From Bacteroidales bacterium (GTDB lineage Bacteria > Bacteroidota > Bacteroidia > Bacteroidales > F082), in contig JAGBQJ010000040.1 of the NCBI GenBank assembly GCA_017632935.1, positions 36,377 to 100,376 of the forward strand: a stretch of DNA of 64,000 bases, given 5' to 3'. A program made the position numbers and the translations under genes. Of this stretch, positions 1 through 7,823 are shown one piece after another. The notes below the pieces were generated by a model, which saw nothing but the letters and a program-made list of their open reading frames with translations, had not been told where the DNA came from and did no database searches. Position 1 is the first letter of the stretch. Every line of letters begins with the position of its first letter.

Positions 1-507
1 ATCCTCGGTGAAGCCCACAAACTGTCCGTTCACCCAAACATAGTAGGCCGACTTCACCGCACCGAAGTTGATGAAAGTCAGGCGGTCTTTCCATGCTTCT
101 GGAATGTTGAATTCGGTCAGATAGCATCCCACAGGGTTATCCACCATCGGGGCAAAAGGCGGCTCGTTGGGACGGAACTCGTTGTCCACATTGACATAGA
201 TGGGCGTACCGTAGCCGTTCAGTTCCCAGTTGGCGGGCACCTTGAGGGTCTTCCACCCCGAGGCGTTATAGCCTTCCTTATAGAAGTCGACAGGCGCCTT
301 CGAGGGCGAGTCAACCCATTGGAACTTCCAGTCGCCGTTGAGGCATTGCGACCACTGCTCGCCTTCGGGGACGACATTCGTCCGCGGATACAGGCGGTTG
401 ATTTCGTAGACGTTGACATCATTCCAGGCGTTGAGTTCTTCTTCGGTCTGGGCGTGGATGCCAACGAAGGCCAGGAGGCTGATAAGGGTAAGGACAGTTT
501 TTTTCAT
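1..507 (-). CDS. Beta-galactosidase (GH2), N-terminal part only
   Basis: The first 169 codons of a secreted glycoside hydrolase family 2 enzyme, which runs off the left edge of the window. The start at 507 is followed by a signal peptide (MKKTVLTLISLLAFVGIHAQ). The visible part is the jelly-roll sugar-binding domain, with the family-typical stretch NWELNGYGTPIYVN and, near the edge, a segment ending in AYYVWVNGQFVGF. Known members hydrolyse terminal beta-galactosides in the periplasm or on the cell surface. The catalytic glutamates lie outside the window, so the exact activity cannot be judged. A REP-like hairpin separates it from the gene upstream. Confidence 0.88.
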   Translation of the reverse strand, partial: MKKTVLTLISLLAFVGIHAQTEEELNAWNDVNVYEINRLYPRTNVVPEGEQWSQCLNGDWKFQWVDSPSKAPVDFYKEGYNASGWKTLKVPANWELNGYGTPIYVNVDNEFRPNEPPFAPMVDNPVGCYLTEFNIPEAWKDRLTFINFGAVKSAYYVWVNGQFVGFTED

Positions 508-530
508 AGGCTTATTATTTGAGGTTCCGT

Positions 531-648
531 CGTCATTGCGAGCGTAGCGAAGCAAATCGAAGATTCGACGAAGTCAATCCAGAGCGGTGTCTTATTGAAA
601 GTTCTATCCTGGATTGCTTCGTCGTACCTCCTCGCAATGACGCAAAGC
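531..648. repeat. REP-like palindromic element, family A copy 1
   Basis: An imperfect inverted repeat. The left arm reads GTCATTGCGAGCGTAGCGAA and ends in TCCAG. The right arm starts CTGGATTGCTTCG and ends TCGCAATGAC. It contains the core GATTCGACGAAGTCAAT at 562-578. Related copies lie at 4592-4683 and 12442-12552. It fills most of the gap between the thioesterase stop and the beta-galactosidase start and may act as a terminator or as a mobile REP unit. Confidence 0.75.
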
Positions 649-651
649 GTG

Positions 652-1050
652 TCATACTATTTCACTAACTAACAGTTCCCTGTCTTCGTCCGGTATCCGC
701 TCCGACTTGTTCGTCTCGCGGTTGAAATACACCACCACGGCATGGCACAAGGTCTTGACTTCGCCAGTCTTGCTGTCACGCAAAAGCTGCTCCATCTTGA
801 AGCTAGAGTTGCCTATCTCAAGGACGCGACTCTCGCAGACAATCGGGTCGTGAAACAGCACAGGCTTGCGGAAGTCGAGGTCCACATGGACAAGGACATA
901 TTTGAAGGTCAGCCAGTCGATTTCGGTTTGGAAGACATGCTCGAAATAACGGCTTCGACCCATGTCGAAGTAGTTGCACTGCGACCCGTTGTTGACATGG
1001 TTGTAGGGGTCGAGGTCACTCATGCGAATCTGTATGGGGCAGGAATACAT
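652..1050 (-). CDS. Acyl-CoA thioesterase, 4HBT hotdog fold
   Basis: A 132-residue hotdog-fold thioesterase of the YbgC/FadM type. The N-terminal segment IRMSDLDPYNHVNNGSQCNY matches the family's active-site region, with an aspartate followed by an NHVNN-type helix start. Such enzymes hydrolyse acyl-CoA or aryl-CoA thioesters in the cytoplasm; the substrate cannot be read from sequence. It starts 3 nt after the nadE stop, so the two are almost certainly co-transcribed. A REP-like element follows. The length is normal for the family. Confidence 0.85.
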   Translation of the reverse strand: MYSCPIQIRMSDLDPYNHVNNGSQCNYFDMGRSRYFEHVFQTEIDWLTFKYVLVHVDLDFRKPVLFHDPIVCESRVLEIGNSSFKMEQLLRDSKTGEVKTLCHAVVVYFNRETNKSERIPDEDRELLVSEIV

Positions 1051-1053
1051 AGG

Positions 1054-1803
1054 CTATGGTTTCATTTCAAAATGCGGAATCGGCTGGAGTTTGAAGAGGT
1101 TGGTGATGTGCTTGTAGTCGATGAGGGCCTTAGTCTTGGGGTCGTTGCAGACGCCAGTGCGGATGTAGTTGTCCAACACGGCATAAGTGAAGCCCAGGTT
1201 GTCCTCGTCGCTCTTGTTGGTGAGGCCGTCAGAGGGCGTCTTCTCCACCAGCTCTATAGGCAAGCCTAACTCCTTCCCTATTGCTTTCACTTCCTGCACG
1301 GTAAGTCCGCCCAGCGGCGAGAAGTCGCCGGCAGCGTCGCCGTAGCGTGTCGAATAGCCCACCCAGTCCTCGGAGAGGTTGCAGGTGTTGGCCACACGAC
1401 CGTTCATCGACTGCGAGATGGCATACAAGGTCGACATGCGAAGGCGTGGTGGCAGGTTGATGGTGGTCTGGCGGCTGACATCAGCGCCCAAGGTATTGAG
1501 TTGCTCGCGCACGGCTTCGATCAAGGTGTTATAGGTATCACCAATGTTGACGCAGCAATGGCGTATGCCCAAATGGTTGATGAGCTTATTGCTGTCGTCA
1601 ATGTCGGGTTGCACGCCATTGGGCATGGTCACGCCGATGACATGATCCTTGCCGAGGGCCTCGGCACAGAGCGCGGCGACCACGCTACTATCCTTGCCGC
1701 CCGAGATGCCAACGACGGCATTGCAGCCTTGTCCGTTCATTTCAAACCAGTCGCGGATCCATTGAACGACTTGATCTTTTACTTGTTTTGCGTTAAATTC
1801 CAT
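1054..1803 (-). CDS. nadE: NH3-dependent NAD+ synthetase
   Basis: This enzyme amidates nicotinic acid adenine dinucleotide to NAD+ using ATP and ammonia, the last step of NAD synthesis. The protein is 249 aa from the ATG at 1803; a TTG two codons upstream is less likely. It carries the PP-loop SGGKDSS at about residues 34-40 and the family stretches WVGYSTRYGDAAGDFSPLGG and KTPSDGLTNKSDED. There is no glutaminase domain, so it belongs to the short ammonia-dependent class. It lies in a compact minus-strand run after the nucleoside kinase (29 nt gap) and before the thioesterase. Confidence 0.95.
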   Translation of the reverse strand: MEFNAKQVKDQVVQWIRDWFEMNGQGCNAVVGISGGKDSSVVAALCAEALGKDHVIGVTMPNGVQPDIDDSNKLINHLGIRHCCVNIGDTYNTLIEAVREQLNTLGADVSRQTTINLPPRLRMSTLYAISQSMNGRVANTCNLSEDWVGYSTRYGDAAGDFSPLGGLTVQEVKAIGKELGLPIELVEKTPSDGLTNKSDEDNLGFTYAVLDNYIRTGVCNDPKTKALIDYKHITNLFKLQPIPHFEMKP

Positions 1804-1832
1804 ATTCAAAATTCAAAATTTAAAATTCAAAA

Positions 1833-3500
1833 TCACATGAAACTGCTGCCGCCGATGAACTGGCGCAGCATGGATGTGGCCGGGATCTCCTTGTCGGAGA
1901 CAGGCGTGAAATAATGCAGGAAACGCAACAGACGATGCGCTTCAGTGTATTCTGGACTGTTGGGCGGCACGGTGGCCAGAATGCTTTCGGCATGGTTACG
2001 CATGACCGCAAACTCCAAGAGATAGGCCGAGTTAAACATCACGTCGGCGTTCTCCTGATAGGGATAGATCCATTTCTCCTCGGCGGCACGCACACTGGCC
2101 CATTGGCTGATGGTCTGACGCGCTGTGAACGCTCCTTTGTTGCTGTCGCGCACGATACGGCGCAACAGGCGATTGTCGTCGGTCGGGATAGTGTTGTGGT
2201 CATCCAAAGCCGTGCTGGTCAAGGTGGAGATGAAGATGCGGAATTTTGAGGTCTCAGGAATTTGTTTGGTCAGCATAGGATTCAGCGCGTGAATGCCTTC
2301 CAGCAGCAACACAGTGCCTTCTTTCAACTGCAGCTTCTTGCCGTTGTACTCACGCAAGCCAGTGACAAAATTGAACTCAGGCACTTCGATCTCCTCGCCT
2401 CTCAGCAAGGCGATCAGGTCGCGCTCTAACGCGACATGGTCGACGGTCTCGAAGTTGTCGAAGTCGTAGGTGCCATCGGGCAGCTTGGGGGTGTCCTCAC
2501 GGTTGACGAAATAGTCGTCCGTCGAGAACGAGATGGGCTTCAGACCGCAAGCCTTCAGCTGTATGCTGACGCGGCTGCAGAAGGTGGTCTTGCCGCTGCT
2601 GCTCGGTCCGGTGATCAGCACCAAACGAACAGGGTTCTCGCTGTGATAGCGGCGGTTGATCTCCTCGGCAATCTGCACAATCTTTTTCTCTTGCAAGGCC
2701 TCAGCCACCTGCACCAACTCACGAGCCATACCGTTCTGGCAGGCGTGGTTGACGTCGCCGACCGTACTCAGTCCCATGATGTTATTCCATTTCAGGCTCT
2801 CTGAGAACACCTCGAAGGTCTTGGGCTGGTCTTGCATCTCAGCCAAACGGTCAGGATGGTCGCGGTCGGGGATGCGCACCAAGATACCGTCGCGATAGGC
2901 CTCGATGTCCCAGATGTTGAGGTAGCCCGTGGAAGGCACCAGACGGCCATAATAATAGTCCGCCGTATCCTCCAAGGTATAGTAGTCGGTATAGGCCTTC
3001 CCGCTGGTCTCCAGCAGCTTCACCTTATCCTCCTGCCCCAACCTGCCGAACATGTCGATGGCCTCCTCGATGCGGGCCTCATGGCGGTGGAACTGTATAT
3101 CCTCTGCCACAATGTTACGCATCCGCAGCCTCAGGGCGGCGATGTCGTTGCCGTCAAGGATCTTGCCGTCGCTTTTCTTGATGCGGCAATAGAAGCCTTT
3201 GGAGATGGGATGCTCCATAGTCAGCTTGCTGCCCGGGAAAAGATCCTGAGCCGCCTTGTAGAGCAGGAAGCCCAATGACCGGAAGTACACCAGGCGTGCC
3301 GTGTGGTGCGTAAGGTCAAGAAACTCGACGTCGCGGCTATTGTAGACGCGGAACTTCAGTCCCTGCGACACATTGTTGACCTTGGCGGAAACGATGGGAT
3401 ACGGCCTGTCAAACTCGAATTCCGACAGCATCTCAAGCAAGGTCATGCCTTCCGGAAACTCTTTTGTTGTCTTGTTGTTGATGCAATAAACTTGAATCAT
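1833..3500 (-). CDS. Nucleoside (uridine-type) kinase with ThrRS-like N-terminus
   Basis: A 555-residue two-part protein. Residues 1 to about 60 resemble a TGS domain. The following part (KAAQDLFPGSKLTMEHPISKGFYCRI) resembles the threonyl/alanyl-tRNA synthetase second additional domain. From about residue 290 there is a uridine kinase/phosphoribulokinase-type P-loop kinase, with Walker A GPSSSGKTTF at about 297-306 and the following STDDYFVNREDTP and PDGTYDFDNFETVD motifs. This architecture is common in Bacteroidota and is annotated as nucleoside kinase. The kinase half predicts NTP-dependent phosphorylation of a nucleoside. What the tRNA-synthetase-like half does is not established. It starts 24 nt after the TPR lipoprotein stop. 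Confidence 0.87.
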   Translation of the reverse strand: MIQVYCINNKTTKEFPEGMTLLEMLSEFEFDRPYPIVSAKVNNVSQGLKFRVYNSRDVEFLDLTHHTARLVYFRSLGFLLYKAAQDLFPGSKLTMEHPISKGFYCRIKKSDGKILDGNDIAALRLRMRNIVAEDIQFHRHEARIEEAIDMFGRLGQEDKVKLLETSGKAYTDYYTLEDTADYYYGRLVPSTGYLNIWDIEAYRDGILVRIPDRDHPDRLAEMQDQPKTFEVFSESLKWNNIMGLSTVGDVNHACQNGMARELVQVAEALQEKKIVQIAEEINRRYHSENPVRLVLITGPSSSGKTTFCSRVSIQLKACGLKPISFSTDDYFVNREDTPKLPDGTYDFDNFETVDHVALERDLIALLRGEEIEVPEFNFVTGLREYNGKKLQLKEGTVLLLEGIHALNPMLTKQIPETSKFRIFISTLTSTALDDHNTIPTDDNRLLRRIVRDSNKGAFTARQTISQWASVRAAEEKWIYPYQENADVMFNSAYLLEFAVMRNHAESILATVPPNSPEYTEAHRLLRFLHYFTPVSDKEIPATSMLRQFIGGSSFM

Positions 3501-3524
3501 GTTATTTATCTTTTCTATTGTAAC

Positions 3525-4559
3525 TTATTCAGTTTCTTGGTTTTGTACACGGTTAAGCGCGTCGATGGCCAACTTGTAGTCGGGCTGGGTCTTCAGCACA
3601 TCCTTATAAATTTCGGTGGCTTGCGAATAATCGCCCATCTGTTCCAGCACGCGGCCTTTGTTGTATTTGGCGTCGATATAGGCTGGATTAATAGTCAAGG
3701 CCTTATTAAAATACTCCAAGGCGGCATCGTTGTCCATGAGGTAGACATAGTTGACGTAGCCTTTGTTGAACAACACGATGTAGTTATAGGGATACTGCAT
3801 CAGGATGGTGTCGTAATGCGCCATAGCCTCCTCGGGCTCGCCGTGGCTTTGCAGATACAAGGCCAACTCATAACGTGCCGTGGGAATGTCGGGGAACTGT
3901 TGCTGTGCCCTGCGGAGGTAATCCATCGCGTATGGCGGCTGTTGCACGGCATAGATGCGGCTGATCTGTTCGACTGGGTCATAGAAATTCTCGTCCTGCT
4001 CGGCAGCCAGCTGGAAGTTCTTCAGCGCGCTGACCGTGTCCTGCTTCGAAGCCATGTAGCACATGCCCTTCACGAAGTAGGCCTTCGGGTTGTAGGAAGC
4101 GAGGCCCAGGGCTTTGTCGACGTAAGCGAAGGCGAGGTTATAGTTCTGTTGCAGGAGGTTGAGTTCAGCCAGCTTCACCAAAGGACGTGCATCCAGCGAA
4201 TTGATCTCCACCGCCTTGTTAAGCGTCGTGGCGATGTTGTCCTGGTCGCCCATGGCATAATACACGTCAGCTAGCAAGAGGTAGGTTTCGACATTGTTCG
4301 GGTCGAGTTTCAGCGACTGGTTGATGTCGACCATAGCCTGTCCGACCTGCTCATTGGCGAAATAGGCCTTGGCGCGGTGCACATAGAGGCTCGCATTGGT
4401 GCTGTCCATGGCGATGGAGTCGCTCAGCAACTGGATGGCCTGGTCCACCGTGACGGGTGCCGTAGGTTCTTTGGTGGTATTGTCTGTTTCAGGTTTCGGC
4501 GTGTTGTCGCAGGCAAAGAGGACGAGCAGCAGGCCGAGAAATAGTAGGGTTTTCTTCAT
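3525..4559 (-). CDS. TPR-repeat lipoprotein
   Basis: A 344-residue lipoprotein. The signal MKKTLLFLGLLLVLFACD gives a lipobox ending at Cys17, so it is predicted to be lipid-anchored in the envelope. From about residue 35 nearly the whole chain is tandem tetratricopeptide repeats, visible as recurring A..Y...G....A......A/P patterns such as AKYNKGRVLEQMGDYSQATE. TPR arrays are protein-binding scaffolds; the partner is unknown. It heads the kinase-nadE-thioesterase run and is separated from recA by a family A REP element. Confidence 0.85.
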   Translation of the reverse strand: MKKTLLFLGLLLVLFACDNTPKPETDNTTKEPTAPVTVDQAIQLLSDSIAMDSTNASLYVHRAKAYFANEQVGQAMVDINQSLKLDPNNVETYLLLADVYYAMGDQDNIATTLNKAVEINSLDARPLVKLAELNLLQQNYNLAFAYVDKALGLASYNPKAYFVKGMCYMASKQDTVSALKNFQLAAEQDENFYDPVEQISRIYAVQQPPYAMDYLRRAQQQFPDIPTARYELALYLQSHGEPEEAMAHYDTILMQYPYNYIVLFNKGYVNYVYLMDNDAALEYFNKALTINPAYIDAKYNKGRVLEQMGDYSQATEIYKDVLKTQPDYKLAIDALNRVQNQETE

Positions 4560-4591
4560 TTTCGATTATTTTTCTTTTATTCTGCCGCTTT

Positions 4592-4683
4592 GCGTCACTG
4601 CGAGGAACGAAGCAGTCCAAAGATGAAACTTGTTTTGATTGTATACTCTGGATTGCTTCGTCGTACCTCCTCGCAATGACGTA
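4592..4683. repeat. REP-like palindromic element, family A copy 2
   Basis: The left arm reads GCGTCACTGCGAGGAACGAA and the right arm TTCGTCGTACCTCCTCGCAA followed by TGACG, pairing with mismatches over about 30 bp. The right arm is nearly identical to that of copy 1. It sits between the recA stop (4689) and the start of the TPR gene, where it could terminate the recA transcript. This copy lacks the GATTCGACGAAGTCAAT core. Confidence 0.75.
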
Positions 4684-4688
4684 ATGGA

Positions 4689-5717
4689 TTACTCTTCACT
4701 CTTCTCCAGCGCCTCGAAGATCTTGGCCGTCAGTTCATCGGCCAGCTCGGGGTTGTCTTCGATGAGTTTCTTGACCGAGTCGCGGCCTTGGGCGAGTTTG
4801 GAGTCGCCGTAGCTGAACCACGAGCCGCTCTTCTTGATAATGCCCATCTCCACGCCGAGGTCGACGATCTCGCCTGAGCGTGAGATACCCTCGCCATAGA
4901 GGATGTCGAATTCGGCCTTGCGGAACGGCGGGGCCACCTTGTTCTTGACGACCTTCACCTTGACGCGGCTGCCCATGACGTTCTCGCCGTCCTTGATCTG
5001 GCTAATCTTACGGATGTCGATGCGCACGGAGCTGTAGAACTTCAAGGCGTTGCCGCCTGTGGTGGTCTCGGGGTTGCCAAACATCACGCCGATCTTCTCG
5101 CGCAGCTGGTTGATGAAGATGCACACGCAGCCTGTCTTGTTGATGGTGGCGGTGAGCTTACGCATGGCCTGGCTCATCAAGCGGGCTTGGAGGCCCATCT
5201 TGCTGTCGCCCATCTCGCCTTCGATTTCGCTCTTGGGCGTCAAAGCAGCAACGGAGTCGACGACGATAACATCGATGGCACCGGAGCGGATGAGGTTCTC
5301 CGCGATTTCGAGGGCTTGTTCGCCGTAGTCGGGCTGTGAGATGAGAAGGTTCTCCACATCCACGCCGAGTTTGGCGGCATAGAAACGGTCGAAGGCATGC
5401 TCCGCATCAATGAAGGCGGCGATGCCACCCTTCTTTTGGGCCTCGGCCACGACATGGAGTGCAAGCGTGGTCTTACCCGAGCTCTCGGGGCCATAAATCT
5501 CAATGATACGGCCTTTCGGCAGACCGCCTACACCGAGGGCGTAGTCAAGGCCGATGGAGCCAGTGGAGATGCTCTCCATCTTCTCGGCCTCGGCGCCCAG
5601 GCGCATGATGCTTCCCTTGCCGAAGCTCTTCTCGATGTTTCCCAATGTGGCTTCCAAAGCCTTCAGTTTCTCCTGCCTCAGTTTGGCAGCTTCCTCTTGT
5701 GTTTTTTCTGTAGTCAT
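4689..5717 (-). CDS. recA: RecA recombinase
   Basis: A 342-residue RecA, the usual length. It forms ATP-dependent filaments on single-stranded DNA for strand exchange and SOS co-protease activity. Walker [10 protein letters not shown] is at residues 76-84. The family signatures [22 protein letters not shown] and the loop region with [20 protein letters not shown] are all present. It is monocistronic. A Bacteroidota -7 element TATCTTTG reads toward it on the minus strand at 5835-5842, about 120 nt before the ATG, but I see no good -33 partner and no obvious SOS box. Confidence 0.98.
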   Translation of the reverse strand: MTTEKTQEEAAKLRQEKLKALEATLGNIEKSFGKGSIMRLGAEAEKMESISTGSIGLDYALGVGGLPKGRIIEIYGPESSGKTTLALHVVAEAQKKGGIAAFIDAEHAFDRFYAAKLGVDVENLLISQPDYGEQALEIAENLIRSGAIDVIVVDSVAALTPKSEIEGEMGDSKMGLQARLMSQAMRKLTATINKTGCVCIFINQLREKIGVMFGNPETTTGGNALKFYSSVRIDIRKISQIKDGENVMGSRVKVKVVKNKVAPPFRKAEFDILYGEGISRSGEIVDLGVEMGIIKKSGSWFSYGDSKLAQGRDSVKKLIEDNPELADELTAKIFEALEKSEE

Positions 5718-6230
5718 GATTGTGGGGTTTTTAGATGTTGATTGTTTATTTGTTGAATTGTTGAATTGTTATTGATTTCAAGTATTTTCTGACGCGAAAC
5801 ACGAAACGCTTATCGCGCGATTCATATAAAGGGACAAAGATAGTAATTTTTGGTATAATAGTGTCATTTTCGTTGTTTTTTGATAAAAGAGTCTTGCATA
5901 TTACGAAAAAGTTTTATTTTTGCATGTGGGAAACATCGGATACAGTACCGTTTGAGCCTGCCTCTTTATCGGCATTTGTTGCAGGTTGCGAAGTATTACT
6001 GGAAGCCGGTTCCTCATTCTGCAATTCGGAAGCAGACCAGATGTTTTCTTTCCCAGTCCGTTTTGATCCATGATAGTTGAAATGCAGTATTCCATCGTTT
6101 GAATGATTTGATGCTGCAAAGTAACGAAACTTGTCAAGAGTAAGCCGTTGAACAAACGTTTGTAGTCGACAGTAGTCGTTTGTTGTCGTTTGCTGTCGGA
6201 TATATTGTTGGTTTACAGTTAGTAGAAAAA
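5718..6230. other. Gene-poor stretch between recA and the MATE gene
   Basis: About 510 nt without a gene I can support. It holds the recA upstream region, one good plus-strand promoter-like site (5894-5922), and a short run of GTCGTTTGTTGTCGTTTGCT-like near-repeats at about 6163-6197. A minus-strand open frame ending near 5914 (including GKENIWSASELQNEEPASSN) has plausible composition. It has no start of its own separate from the MATE gene on the other frame, so at most it is a remnant of a lost gene. Confidence 0.5.
5894..5922 (+). promoter_or_regulatory. Bacteroidota-type promoter with no clear gene
   Basis: TTG at 5894-5896, an 18-nt spacer and TATTTTTG at 5915-5922, the same geometry as the tracrRNA promoter. 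The ATG at 5924 lies only one base after the -7 box, upstream of the expected transcription start, so the 49-codon frame that follows is probably not what it drives. A small RNA is possible but unproven. Confidence 0.45.
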
Positions 6231-7559
6231 TCAGATTCTCTTCCTCCCCCAATCCGCCTTCCAGATGTAGAACAGCGAAATCAGCCAAATGAGGATGTTG
6301 TAGACCCACTCGGCGGTCCAGACACCGGCGATGGTGGAGGTCTTCGCCATCAGGAAGACATAGATGATATAAACGATGAGCACACCGAACTCCAAAGCCA
6401 TGGCTGCTGAGGTGTTGCCCGTGCCTGAGACAGCCTCGAAGAAGGTCATGGCAAAGGCTCCCATCAGCGTCGCAATGCATATCACATGAACCGATGGGAC
6501 AGCCGCCTGTGCCAGGGCCAAGTCGTCAGTGTAGATTTGAAGAACCAACTGCGGAATGATGGCCACCACAGCCACCAAGACTGCAGAACACAAGAAACTG
6601 TTTTTCACCACTTTCCATATCGTTGACATCACCTCGTTGCTCTTGCCTTCGCCGATGATGCGGCTCGTTAGGGTGTTGGCGGTTGAGGCAAAGGCGATGC
6701 CGGGGATAATGAGGATCATATAGGTGCTTCGAACGACAGAAGAAACCCCGATGGCCATCTCCCCCATCTTCTCGATCATGACGAAGAAGATGAACCAGGC
6801 ACCGAACGAGAACAGACGTTGTATCATGCTCGGGAAGGCCACCTTGATTATGTCGCCCAGCAGCTGCTTTTCCAACTTGTGCCAACGGAACATGCCGTAT
6901 TCCTCGTGCGGTATCTTGCTGAAGGTGAAGATCCAGAAGAAACAGAACGCCGTAACCTCCGCCAGCAGCGAGGCCAAGGCCGCACCGCCGATGCCCATCT
7001 CGGGCAGTCCCGCGTGACCGAAGATCAAGGCCCAGTCGAAGAAGATGTTGACCACCGCCATGATGATGGTCGAATAGGTGATGACACGTGTGCTGCTGAT
7101 GCCGACATAGAAAGAGCGAAACAGGAAGTTGAACACCACGAAGAAGATGCCGAACTGTCTGAAACGCAGGTATTCATCCGCCGCCACATAGATGTTTTCC
7201 GACTCGATGATGACATGCAACAGCCTGTGGCTGAAGAAGAACAGGATGCAAAACAACACGATGCCCAAGGCCAGCACGAAATGCGCCCCATGCTGAAACA
7301 CCACGCCGATGCGTTTGTAGTCACCCTCGCCGTAACGTCGCGCGATGAAGATCTGTATGCCCACGGCAAAACCCATCGCCAAGGTGGTGAAGACGAAATA
7401 ATACAAGCCCGCCATCATGGAGGCACTCAGCTCGTTGGTACCGAGGTGGCCCAAAAAGGCCGTGTCAGTGAAAGTGATGATGGTCTGCGCCAGGTTACCC
7501 AGCATGATAGGGTATGCAATGCGCCAGATTTCCTTGTTGGTGACGGTGGTTTTAATCAT
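6231..7559 (-). CDS. MATE family efflux transporter
   Basis: A 442-residue integral membrane protein of the multidrug and toxin extrusion family, which exchanges Na+ or H+ for organic cations. About twelve hydrophobic segments are visible. The N-terminal region IAYPIMLGNLAQTIITFTDT, with the following FLGHLG, is typical of MatE domains. I take the ATG at 7559 (MIKTTVTNKEIWR); a frame opening 17 codons upstream runs through promoter-like sequence. On the minus strand TATCTTTG lies only four bases before this ATG (7564-7571), which would make the message leaderless or nearly so. The substrate is unknown. Confidence 0.92.
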   Translation of the reverse strand: MIKTTVTNKEIWRIAYPIMLGNLAQTIITFTDTAFLGHLGTNELSASMMAGLYYFVFTTLAMGFAVGIQIFIARRYGEGDYKRIGVVFQHGAHFVLALGIVLFCILFFFSHRLLHVIIESENIYVAADEYLRFRQFGIFFVVFNFLFRSFYVGISSTRVITYSTIIMAVVNIFFDWALIFGHAGLPEMGIGGAALASLLAEVTAFCFFWIFTFSKIPHEEYGMFRWHKLEKQLLGDIIKVAFPSMIQRLFSFGAWFIFFVMIEKMGEMAIGVSSVVRSTYMILIIPGIAFASTANTLTSRIIGEGKSNEVMSTIWKVVKNSFLCSAVLVAVVAIIPQLVLQIYTDDLALAQAAVPSVHVICIATLMGAFAMTFFEAVSGTGNTSAAMALEFGVLIVYIIYVFLMAKTSTIAGVWTAEWVYNILIWLISLFYIWKADWGRKRI

Positions 7560-7615
7560 GCGGCAAAGATAAAGATTTCTTGGAAAACGTTTCGTATAAA
7601 AATCTGTCATAGGCA

Positions 7616-7785
7616 GCCTCCCATGTCATTGACTTCGTCGAATGTAAAACATTTCCAACGGGGGCAAGTGCGTTGGATGGAATCTATGGGAGGCGGTAAA
7701 TGAAACAAAGACCATAATTTGACGGTTCCAGAAAGCATAGATTCCTTGCCTCCGCGCTATCCAGCGCAGGAATGACATGCTTTCT
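7616..7785. repeat. Two adjacent REP/MITE-like hairpin elements
   Basis: Element 1 has perfect 9-bp arms GCCTCCCAT (7616-7624) and ATGGGAGGC (7686-7694). Element 2 has arms AGAAAGCAT (7730-7738) and ATGCTTTCT (7777-7785), with nested ATTCC/GGAAT and GCGCT/AGCGC stems. Element 1 contains ATTGACTTCGTCGAAT at 7628-7643, the exact complement of the core shared by the family A repeats. They occupy the gap between the MATE gene start and the NAD(P)HX repair gene stop. Confidence 0.7.
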
Positions 7786-7823
7786 AAAACCTGAACCTAA
7801 CCCAAAGGCGATCCCACAACAGA

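Noticed and set aside
5914-6230. Minus-strand frame ending in GTVSDVSHMQK as a gene
   Set aside because: It depends on reading through from the MATE gene in another frame and has no credible start or family. It is noted only as a possible remnant.
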